Positions 1-9,809 of a stretch of 64,000 bases of DNA are shown in pieces. Below the pieces are notes generated by a model. It did not search any database and had not been told where the DNA came from. It saw only the letters and a list, made by a program, of their open reading frames with translations. The number at the start of each line of letters is the position of its first letter. The stretch's first letter is position 1. The translations under genes and the position numbers were made by a program. The DNA is from Grammothele lineata (taxonomy: Eukaryota; Basidiomycota; Agaricomycetes; Polyporales; Polyporaceae), in the NCBI GenBank assembly GCA_002150815.3, contig NDFF03000135.1, positions 164,748 to 228,747 of the forward strand. Direction: 5' to 3'.

Positions 1-473
1 CTCGCTGCCCTCCTTGAGCGCGGTGTCCCTGTGCTTCTTTTTGCTGGCGAGACGGACTTTGCTTGCAACTGGGTGCGTCTACGCTCCGGGCTCCGCGATC
101 CCCTGACTCCCGGTGCCACTTCTTCGCTGGACGATGGTGAATGCTGACACGGAACGTGCAACTTGAATCGTCTCAGATTGGCATCGAGAACATGGCGCTC
201 GCGCTCGAGTGGACGAAGAACGCACAGTTCCGCAGCGCGCAGCCCCGCGAGTGGACCGTCGGAGAGAAGGCAGCGGGGAAGGTGCGCAGCGGCGGTGGCC
301 TCACTTTTGCCACCGTCGCGGGCGCGGGCCATCTGGTGCGTTCTGGTGCACCACCCGCATGGCGCGCGTGGGCGTAGAGGGTGAGGCTGACGTTGCGTAT
401 GCAGGTGCCGTACGACAAGCCCGTCGAGGCGTTCGAACTTGCGAAACGGTGGCTTGCGCGGGAGGCCCTTTGA
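1..473 (+). CDS. Serine carboxypeptidase (peptidase family S10), 3' end only
   Basis: Secreted or vacuolar serine exopeptidase that removes C-terminal residues; the 5' part lies outside the window. Three exons read as one frame: 1-72, 177-335 and 405-473, ending in TGA. The first encodes the region with the catalytic aspartate (GETDFACNW). The second continues with IGIENMALALEW, then the REW and RSGGGLTFATVAGAGHL segments. The third gives VPYDKPVEAFELAKRWL. The catalytic histidine is in AGAGHLVPYDKP, which spans the last intron. The order Asp, then GLTFATV, then GAGH, then PYDKP is characteristic of S10 carboxypeptidases. The catalytic serine is not in the window, so activity cannot be judged. 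Confidence 0.85.
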
Positions 474-1147
474 GGAGTAGGGCGAGTTATGGTTAGTCCT
501 TACGTCTTCTCCTCATGGTCGCGGAGAGCGATTGGTCCTCGTGCCATACCGCGTTCGTCGCGGCGTGTGGTAGGATATGGATTAATAATGATACAGTGGG
601 CTGTGAAAGCTACAAGTACAGCAACTGCGGATCGCCACAGCTGCAGGCTATAAGTCCTAGGTGGATACAACAGCGACGGGTCGCAAGCGCTGTGGGTAAG
701 TAGTAAGGCTAGCTATCGGTCACGATAGGTAGAGGGGCTATGAGGTCCGTGGGCTACGAGTCTCAGTGTAAACTGGCTATGGGTTATGAGAGCTATCCGG
801 GGTCGACTAGTGGGGCCGTTATCTATGGGTTAGTACGAGCTACGAGGTGGTAGATCAGTCGTAGGTCGTATGGGCTATGGGCTGGGGCAGTTCTGAGACA
901 GCTCATGGGTCACAGGAGCTGCGGGTTATGGGGCTACGTATGCGCTATTGGAGAGCGAGCTATGAGAGGCGGAATTGAACCGGAGCCGTGACGATAGTGG
1001 AGTATAAGAGATACAGTAAGAAAGCGAGAGTTGTACAGTATCAGAGATGTTGTCTATGTGAGATATATATGCAAGTATATTACAGTGCATAGCAGAAATA
1101 CGAGATGGCGCCTGAAATCCTGACGGGTATCGAAGTGTTGACTTACA
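474..1147. other. Intergenic region between two converging genes
   Basis: Lies between the end of the carboxypeptidase (+) and the end of F-box protein 1 (-). No coding frame with family resemblance is visible. The middle part is a degenerate short-unit repeat, listed separately. From about 1000 the sequence becomes AT-richer (agatatatatgcaagtatat), consistent with a 3' untranslated or terminator zone. Confidence 0.5.
700..975. repeat. Degenerate GGGCTATGRG-type short repeat
   Basis: Variants of a roughly 10-nt unit (gctatcgg, ggctatgagg, gggctacgag, ggctatggg, gagctatcc, gggctatggg, ggggctacg, gagctatgag) recur irregularly about every 15-30 nt. The phase is not constant, so this looks like an old, decayed simple repeat rather than a clean minisatellite. 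No coding function is apparent. Confidence 0.55.
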
Positions 1148-2870
1148 TTACAGTATATGAGGCTCGGAGTTCCATTTGACTACCAGGACGTCCGGATAGT
1201 ACCCCCGTCGAGCAACTATACCCTCAGCAGTCACCTGCATCAACAGCGGCTCGGGCAGCATATTGAGGGCCGGCGGGGCATCTTCATCCGGCACTAGCGC
1301 GCGTGCGAGGAGGTCCAAGGACGTATCCTCACCCGCGTCCAAACGCCCAATGGACATGAATCCGCGAAGGAGAGTCGCCCAGATGTGCACAGCGAGATCG
1401 CCCTCGCACCTCTTGGCCAAGTCAGGGCACATGCGGACCGTCAGCGACGTCACGGTATGGATGGGGGTGAAAAGCGCTGCGATGGCCCTCGCACGCTCCA
1501 TGGCGTCCGCGATGAGGTCTTCGGTGGTGAGGCACTGCTCGAGATCGTCCTGGAACAGGGCAAGGCGGAAGACACCGCCACTGCCGGGACACCTTGCGAT
1601 GACCTGAATCGATCCCTCCTCGATGTCGACGCGTACGTGCTGGGCGGCAGCCAGCTGGGGGAGCAGGGGACGTAGGAGGAGACGGGGTACTCGAGCTTCC
1701 ATGGCAAGGGCTACGTCCGCCGAGTCCGGGATAACGAGATGAGGAGTAATCATGCAGCCCCCGGTAGAAATTTCGGTCCCCTCTTCAGTCGATACAATTT
1801 GCAGCGAACGAAGGGAGGGAAGGGTTACCACCTTCTCCGGCCATACAACCTCGTCGAGATCTTCGATATTGTATAGAGGTACATCTGGGTAATAGTCATA
1901 GTCGTCGATGAACGGGGTGGCGTCTAGAATCTTGAGTTTCTCCAATTTGGGAAGCTCCCCAAGCGCGATGAGAAAATGGTCAAGCGGGTCTTCTGCGGCA
2001 TCGCATTCGTTGTCCGAACATTTGTAGAGCTCGAGCTCGAGGAGGGTAGACGGCAGGGGGTCGGCAGGTACATGAGTGACGGGGATACGTAGGGCAGCAA
2101 GGGCGGGGAAGCAATGCGCAAGGGAGAGTTCCATACCGTGGCATCGGGACAACGTGCTGTGTTTGTTGAATTCCAGAACTCGAAGCCGTGGCCACATATC
2201 TTCCTGCAGAAAACGCATCGTAGCAGGCGCGCACAGCCTCGAAGCCTCGAGGCCTAGCTCCGAGATACGATGTCGGTAAGGGACGAGAAGTTTGGCAACG
2301 TGCTCGGGAATGCCATGGAGGTTGGTGAAGGTGATGTCGAGGGGCGTGGAACGGGCAAGTGCCACCTGAAGAGCCCTCATAGACTTAGGGTGCCAATGGA
2401 GGCAATTCCGGTGGACGTGGAGCTGGTTCGCCCAGAATTGCGGAGTGTGCATGGCGATCTCATACCACGAGCGGCAGACATGCAGGACTGCCTGACCCTT
2501 GTCAGCAGGCGGTGTAGGGCGTACGTGTTGGAAAATCTCCATAAGCAGTTCCGTTGGGAGCCGGTTGATCGGTGCGGCAGCGTTGAAGATAGAACGGAGG
2601 CCGCGAATTCGGGACTTGTAGCCGGTCATCCTTGCAAGGCACCAGCTCTGCACCTCCGATACTGGAAGGGCTTTAACGGTAGCTAGATCTACCTCATTGA
2701 AAGATATGTCAGAAGGGAAGATAAGATGGTCGTTGGGGAAAAGAAATGTGAAATCTATGGCAGGGGTAAATGGTTGAATATCATCGTCAGCGAGACAGTT
2801 TCGGAACGCTTGCGAGCCTCTTGGCACGGAGGGCAAGAAAGCGGAAGAGAGACTTACGATCGGAAGTCAT
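1148..2870 (-). CDS. F-box domain protein (F-box protein 1)
   Basis: Predicted substrate receptor of an SCF-type ubiquitin ligase. Model: exon 1 2870-2858 (13 nt, ATGACTTCCGATC), 40-nt intron starting GTAAGT, exon 2 2817-1148; 560 residues. The long open frame itself has no usable ATG at its 5' end, which led to the small first exon. An N-terminal segment with a paired-helix look (VDLATVKALPVSEVQSWCLA, then RIRGLRSIFN) precedes an F-box at about residues 88-130 (INRLPTELLMEIFQHV, then a V/C-R-SW helix). The rest is leucine-rich and degenerate, typical of basidiomycete F-box/LRR-like proteins. It is a paralog of the proteins at 23435-25681, 39010-40989 and 48124-49984. The 40-nt intron is at the short end, so the start is the weakest part of the model. 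Substrate unknown. Confidence 0.8.
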
Positions 2871-5800
2871 CTGGCAAGGCTAGAGGCCAGCAAGACAGCT
2901 GCGAGGGAAGTACGGTAGCGATGACTACGAGGAAACTGAGGGAAAGGTGCGTCGGTACAACGTGGCAGCCAACAGGGCCGTGACGCCGCTGAGCAAAATC
3001 AGCTTTTGGCGCGCGCTCTCAGCGAATGTTCAACTTCAACACGAACATCGTTTAGCGCTTGCGAGGTGGCCAACCTTCTTCAAGCGGTATCCCTCCAGGC
3101 AAGACCGTTCAGGCACGCAATCCTTCCCAAAAGTAATTCTCAACAAGAAAATTCCACCTTTCAGCCAATGCCGAGCTATGCCGAGTTTATACATACAGTA
3201 GACTCAAATCACACGGCAACGCGATAAATCAAGTACATACTTAGTCAGCACTGTCGCGCAGAGTGGGTCACGTGCCGGAAGTTCACTAGTCAGACTCGAA
3301 GCGCCGAATGTCTTCTCTTCACCGGAGTTTCACATAATCAGCTCAATCCTCATTGCCGTCTATGCCACACGCTCACTCGCTCATGTCTTCTCTCGGGGAT
3401 ATATCGATAGCCTTGCCTATGTAACACGCAGAAGCAGAATGGTGTTGCATGAATGAAACAAACACCGTGCCGCCTCATGCTCTGCCGGTGACGCTCTGAG
3501 TATAGATGGTAACCCGGCCACACGGAGCCTGCTTCAGGATCAACAGGTTTAAGAACCGACAACCCCAGTGATCGGCGCTGCAACTGTCAGTGGTCACTAC
3601 TCTGGCCATATACCTCAAACCACGTGTTTTACATACATCCTTCGTGAGTTATCGCTGATCATCGTGCTCTCACGATCTAACACCACATGGGGACAGACGG
3701 AGTTGTCCTCTGAGTCCGTATGACGCGTCGGGAGGTGACATGCGCCGACCGTGCTCGTGAGGGCCCCGTTGGCCTCCACCCTCCACATCTCGCCTCGCCT
3801 CTTCTGCCACTTAGTGCCTACATGGGGAAGAGTTCCTTCATGTTGAATCTGCCCAACTCCTCATTTGTGCGAATAAGCTGTTTTGGTGGTACCGCGCAGC
3901 TAGGGGGTGGAAAGGAACATATGGTCTATGTTTTCCGTGCGTCCTCATTCCAGATCGAGGTTTCAGCGGTGGGAAGTTGGAGAGACACACCGCAGTCTAT
4001 CAAATCACGGCTTTCGGGTAAAAGACTGCTCCGCTTTCGTTCGATCATAGAAACTCGTCGTCGAGAAAGTAATCTCCCACCGTCATTTCGGATCCAGTAC
4101 TCCAAGCCTATTCCCGGATCACTGGCTCCCGATTACACCGGATTCTACACAACCCACATACTTCAAAATACTGCTACTTGTAGATATGTTCAAGTTCTTG
4201 ATCAGCAGTGGCGTCGCTTTGGGTCGCGCGAGTCGCTATGGTTTGAAAGGTTGAGACCTCTTCTACCAAACTCGCCAACACGTAGCGAGAGGTATATAAT
4301 TAGTGGCTATGCCAACCACCCATGGTTCTCGAGGTGGTTCCCTATCCGTCGTGTGCGAGGCGACGTCGAGATGCCTTCCGGTTTACAGTTGCGCCCAATT
4401 TGACCCGGTTTTCACCACAGGCGCCGCCGAAACAGCTAGCATTGGCCCTGATTCTTCTCCAGTGACGTAGGAAGGCTATGGATAGAGTCAAGCAGATTAG
4501 CTCTTCTCTTCAGCAAGTTGTGATGAAGCGGCGCCATCCTCCCCAGTAGCTCTCTAGTTTATCGTGCTCTCACCGTCCAGGATGCTCTCGGCTCCGGCGA
4601 CTCACTCGGACTTCATCATATTCAGAGGACTTGCAGCGCCTTCAGGTCAAATTCTAGCTACTTCAGTCAGAGAAGGAGCCGGTCCTGTCAACACGGTTCA
4701 GTGATCCAACGGCTAGGGCATGCATTTCCAAGTGAGGCAACGCAGTCATGCTAACAGTCGCTTGGGGGAATGTCAGCTGCGATAAGGCAAGTTACCTGTA
4801 AAAATATCTCAGGGTTAGAATGCAGAAAGTTGAGACCCTGCTGTGACTCAGGCTAAGGGTGTCATTGCACTGCCGCTGGATGTCGACATTGTTCTTTCAT
4901 TGCTTCCATCGCGACAACGCACCATCACGATGAGGCAGTGGGATAATGAGTCCCTTCTCCTGCGTCCACTGGTTTGATAAATTTGGTGGGTTCGCATGTG
5001 GGTTAAAGTTGGGGTTGTTCACAGCCCTTCACACTACTTGCCCAAAGCGCGAGATGATAGACAACGATTTCAGACTCCGAGAAAAGCAACTTCGAGAATC
5101 CCGAACATTTCCATTCACCACGAGTTCGAGCCGAGGCTGTGGCTGGAAACTAATCAAGTGGGAAGCCCGTTTGTGGAGGTGCCAAGGCACACGTGTGCCA
5201 GTCAGGTGCGAGCGTGTGCCGGCAGGCATCGCGCTCGGACGACAGCGTAGTGAGAATTCGTTCACCTAACATATGTATTCGAAGTGTAGTGGAGACAGTC
5301 TGAGACATAGACGGGGGGACTTACGTCGACCATAAAACGAACAAATTCAGAAATATGCACGCTAACAGTCGGACGTTGACGAGCGGGCGACAGGGAGACG
5401 AGATTTACAGGGAGTTTGAACCGCTTACGGTGACCCCTCCCAAAAACACACTGGTGGATGTCTGACTCTTTGCCGGCGTGGGTAACCTCTCCGGATTCGT
5501 CTGTAGAGGGATTGTTTAGTAATTTACGAGATGAGGCACTTGTAGACACGAGACGTACTAACTTTATTGCCGTACTTGACAAAGGCGTCCTCAATTAGCA
5601 CAGGTTGCGCAGTGGGCGAGAATGAAAGTCGACGTGTTGTGTCCTTGGAGTGTGTAGTAGTGCACGACGAATCGTGCACTTTGTGCCACGACCGCATGCA
5701 TGCAATAGGCCAACGCAATGCCGGAAGGCCCGCGCTCCTCAATGTTCCTCTTCGAAATGAAGGGCGACGAGCGTAGGCACACCTCCACTATCCCCAGCCT

Positions 5801-6093
5801 ACTCCATCCAACGTTTCCTCATGTCGATGCTGTGCGCAATGCGCGCGCACATGCACGGCGGAACGGCCATGTTTTAAACCCGTCTGGCGCCCTCTCTACT
5901 CCAAACATCCGTCCTCTCTCGTCTGACATCGTCTCCCCGAACGATTTGTATCACACCCAATGCAACCGACCACTTCAGTGCGTACAACGCGCTTCCGTTG
6001 GCCCCAACCGAGGCACGATCTGACGCCTCGTCTGACTTATAGCGCCTCCACGTCGACCCCCTTTCCCAGTGGCCCGAGGATCCGAGCCTTCCT
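2871..6093. other. Gene-poor region, about 3.2 kb
   Basis: GC content is lower than in the flanking genes. The only long open frame is 3720-4403 (+), listed separately. A pyrimidine-rich stretch with several CATC/TCTC runs just before 6094 is a plausible promoter of the next gene. I see no RNA gene and no recognisable transposon ends. Confidence 0.4.
3720..4403 (+). CDS. Open reading frame of unknown status, 227 codons
   Basis: Begins with a true ATG and is uninterrupted for 227 codons in a region of only moderate GC, where chance frames of this length are less common. The protein is basic and rich in serine and arginine. I see no signal peptide, membrane segment or family motif. It could be a lineage-specific gene, an exon of a longer gene, a decayed element or chance. 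Listed for completeness only. Confidence 0.2.
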   Translation: MTRREVTCADRAREGPVGLHPPHLASPLLPLSAYMGKSSFMLNLPNSSFVRISCFGGTAQLGGGKEHMVYVFRASSFQIEVSAVGSWRDTPQSIKSRLSGKRLLRFRSIIETRRRESNLPPSFRIQYSKPIPGSLAPDYTGFYTTHILQNTATCRYVQVLDQQWRRFGSRESLWFERLRPLLPNSPTRSERYIISGYANHPWFSRWFPIRRVRGDVEMPSGLQLRPI

Positions 6094-7248
6094 ATGGAAA
6101 ACCCGCTGCATCCAAGAGACGCCCACAGGAACGCCCCCTTTTACTGCTATCAGCCGTGCGTGGGCTCGGGGTGGACGAACCTCGCCCCACCCGTCCAGGG
6201 CGCCAGTTGGTCTGCCCCTACCGGCTCTCTGAGCCTCTCTACCTATCAATGGCGCCCCGCCGCCGCGGAATTCCGCGACGAGGGGCACCAAGCTTACTCT
6301 TACCCCGCCACGTATTCGCCCGGTATGGTACGTCCTGGCGAATACGTGCCCTGGGAGGCTCCGGTCGCGTACGACCCAATCATGGAGGCGCCGTACCTGC
6401 GCCACGCCAGCTACAGCGTGGGCCCGATCCCGCCCACAAATCCCGCGGCCGCCGCTCCCGTGAGGCCGCTCAGCATCCACTCAATGGACGCCGACCGCTT
6501 CTACGAGGTCCACCTCAGCGCCAGAAGCCCTGCGGGTGGACCGGATCCCGCGGCGTTGGCTCCCAGCCGTGGCCATTGTTTCTCGCCAGAGACTCACACC
6601 GCCCGCGCGTCACCACTCTACCCCTCCTCCTCACCCTTTCCCGAACTCGATCCCCGCCTTCAGAAGAGATATGACAACGGTCGTCCCGCGGAGGAACCAT
6701 TTGCTGGACCGATAACGTTCAACGGTGGCCACGGCGTCCAGTTGTTTGCGAATGTGGAGGGTAAAGTTCGGGTCGGGGAGCTGGTTGATGGAGACTTGCC
6801 GGCGTTCGATATTGGGGCGTCGCTGGGGGAGAAGGCTAGTATACGGTTTGAGGTAAGTGTGCGCATTCTGCATACATCAAGCGGAAAATCACTCGCGAGA
6901 TTGGGTTATACAGCTCCATCAATTCCCTCGTGTCGTCTTCCCCCAGATTCGCGTACGTGGAACACAGAGACAGAGGCGTGCTGGACAGCCCTTGAGCAAG
7001 CGCAAGCTAGCTATGCACGTCGCAAAACAGCTGCGTAAGATGGTGAGTACACCCTGATGCCACATCTACACGGAGAGGGACGTCGTTGCTCACCTGCGGC
7101 GTTGTGGCTGTTGCAGCTCAAAAATGGCGCACTCGGACTGGGGCCTGACGGCGGGGTGGCTGCGCCAGGAGACATCAGGCTCATGGGTATGGAGCATGTG
7201 TCGCGCGGCAGCCTGCAACCTATCCTAGCTATCCACAAAGATCGTTGA
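6094..7248 (+). CDS. Hypothetical protein with basic C-terminal helix region
   Basis: Three exons, 6094-6852, 6947-7042 and 7117-7248, with GT-AG introns of 94 and 74 nt, give 328 residues from an ATG. The N-terminal about 190 residues are low-complexity, rich in Pro, Ala, Ser and Tyr, and probably disordered. From about residue 205 the sequence becomes ordered (GPITFNGGHGVQLFANVEGK, then LPAFDIGASLGEKASIRFEI). A strongly basic helix-like stretch spans exon 2 (RQRRAGQPLSKRKLAMHVAK), followed by a Gly-rich tail. The pattern of a beta-rich stretch followed by P-L-S/T-x-x-K-L-A-x-x-V-A-K resembles, as I remember it, a region common in uncharacterised Agaricomycete proteins. Function unknown; a nucleic-acid or protein-binding role would be a guess. 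Confidence 0.65.
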
Positions 7249-9809
7249 TCATGGGCGCCGTTTTGAGCCCTGGGGAAGTTTTCCATTGCGTTCGACCTGA
7301 CTTGTATCGATCTGACTTGTTTCGATCTGGTTTTGTTCAAATGCCGTCGTTGTGTCCTGCGTCAATGTTAGATGTCTCGCAATCTCTATTCATAGATTAT
7401 AACAGTACATACTCGGTGTTAATACTGTGTAGCGTATAGTATCACGCATAATTCTTTATTTTGTATAACTTTCAGACCTCTGACCCGGTTCACGATTAAG
7501 TACCATCTAGTAGTGAAATTGGATGGGACGGTCGAGCTTGAATAGCGCGAACTTACTCGGAGACCCCCTTTCGCAAAAACGCACGTATGTGACAACATCG
7601 TAGATATCTGCACTTACCACATACGAGGCTTTGAGTGGGAGGCTTGAAAGGCCGATGAGCTGCTGTAAAAGTTGGTACTGGGTGACTCGGAGGAAACGGG
7701 TCTGACTCATAATCGGCGCCTTTGATGACACGTGGCACTAGCTAGGTCGCACGAATTTGATGTCACTGATCGGAGACCCACGAAACTCTGACCCACAATG
7801 CAACCACCATGAGTGGGGCAAGCTCAAAACACGCTAGCTCGCGCAGATCCGGTCCAATATTTTATGAGTGCTCATGGAGATAGCGATCGAGTATATCAGG
7901 TTGTAGTACGGATGATTGCATTTCAGACGAAACCAAACAAATAGGCGCACATTCGAAATCTCGAGAAATGGTCGGCCCAAACTGCTATATAAGGGGCGAA
8001 GTAGCGCTACCTGGGGAACTCTACTCCGTTGCCGAACAGGGCCTAAGGTTATAACTCTAAAACACGTTCCCCAGTCGACCAAGTACTGAGATCCAGCTTC
8101 CATCGGGAAAAAATCTGAGAATTGGATAGCAAACATCACTCTGATTCGTGTTCCGTGTACACCGCAAGGCACTGACTGTGCATTCGTGGTTATAATGAAT
8201 GCCTAGCACTCCCCGGCGCCCCTACACATGGAGACGGGCGCGGGTCCACGAGGTAGTAAATCTAAGGAACCAACGAACATGCCGCACATTAGGATGTAAA
8301 GCTACATCTATGTTCCGCCAATTACACGACTCGCGGGGTATTAGGGTCACTGACCAGGCGATGACGGCGCCTTGTTTGCACGTCGGCGCGTTGATATTCT
8401 CGACATACAGCGTCCGCGGGGAGTCCCACGCGAACATCTCTCGGTGAAAGCTCCTCCACAGAAGCGCGTCCGAGAAAGCCTCTTCCTCTCTCCCAACCCT
8501 CGGAGCCCGTCTCCGTCCCCAAAACGCCGAAGACGCCGTAGCCCACACGTCCGTCCCGCACGTTCTTTGCGCGATGCTCAAATTGACAGCCCTAGGCCCA
8601 CGTAAGTAATATACAAAGAGAGTTTAGATTTAGATGCAGATGGTGCTATCGTTAGGTGGCCAGCACTTTCGGCGAGCGCATTCGCCCCTTGTTCATGGCG
8701 TCCGTTAATGAACCTATTACCGCTTGCACCACTCTGAAGAAACGTGTCTCCCGCGGTCGCGCATCATAGACGGTGCCGCGTCCGCGCCGAGGGCGGTAGC
8801 GGGGCCTAAGGTGAGTACTGAGTGTGCAGGCTATGCGCGGCGCCGAGCTGGGGGATCGGCGCGCATTGGCCACCCCGCGCGCTGCGATCTCATGTCGCGA
8901 CATGCGCGCCCACATTGTGGGAGGCCACAAGGGCCGCGCGTGAGGGATAGACATATCATGTCTGTCGTCATTTATCCAACCGCGAGGAGGGTGAGCCGGC
9001 CGAACATGAAGGGCACCGCGAAACATGATGGACGACGCGCACCGCGAGACCTACAACGCGGGTTTCATAGTCGCGCTAGGGGACGGTGAGGAACCTGGTG
9101 GCCCGCTTGTATGAGATCGCTCCGCAGTGCTGCTGTAAGAGCTGTAGCAGTACGATGCTGGTGCTCCAAAGGCGAAAGTACCATACCAGCTTAATGGGGA
9201 AGATAAGAGAAGCCCCTGGAAGCGTTTCGTCGGAGCGCGCGGTCGGAGCGCGCGAAGGCACACCAGTCCTGCAAACTTCGCGGCATACCGAGGGTGATCG
9301 ACGTCTCGTTCCCGACTCCCCATGCGTGTAGTACTCACACCCCGCCACCGCAGATCAAACTTTGCGATGGTGGAGTGCAACCCCATACGGATGGGTACGA
9401 GACAAACAAGGACTGTCGGTAGCACCTACCGGCAGTCGTTGCCCAATGGAAAGAAAGTTCGAGCAGCTGCAAGTGCGACTTGTCTCGCGCTCTTGAGTAG
9501 CCTCTCGTCCAAATCCCCCGAAGTCGGCGACGCGTTCCGGTTACCGTTTCCCGAACGAACCTACGTCCTAGTCCATACCCCACGATTCAGCCAAGAACGG
9601 CACAAAGCCATTCCAACCTTCTGCAAAGCCAAAAAAAGTAAGTTTTTCCTACTCTACGCTCATCTATAGGGGGAAGAAAAGAGACAAGCAAAACGCCACC
9701 GAGCGCCACGTATATATATCGTATCGTCTATATGCCCAATGGTGGGGGGCGAACTAGTCGAATCGTAATAGTCTATAGCAGGGGACGCGATCTGAATGGA
9801 GGCGGGGCG
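7249..9809. other. Gene-poor region, about 2.5 kb
   Basis: No frame here shows family resemblance or coherent splicing. A TATA-like string (gctatataagg) lies near 7983 but no gene follows it that I can support. An alternating TA run (cgtatatatatcg) lies near 9710, just beyond the end of the NADH dehydrogenase gene. Confidence 0.4.

Noticed and set aside
968..990. GGTTCAATTCC, a tRNA B-box-like string on the minus strand
   Set aside because: The flanking bases form only about three pairs of a T-stem and no acceptor or anticodon arm can be drawn.
7983..7992. TATATAAGG as a core promoter
   Set aside because: No gene with coherent coding sequence follows within a sensible distance.
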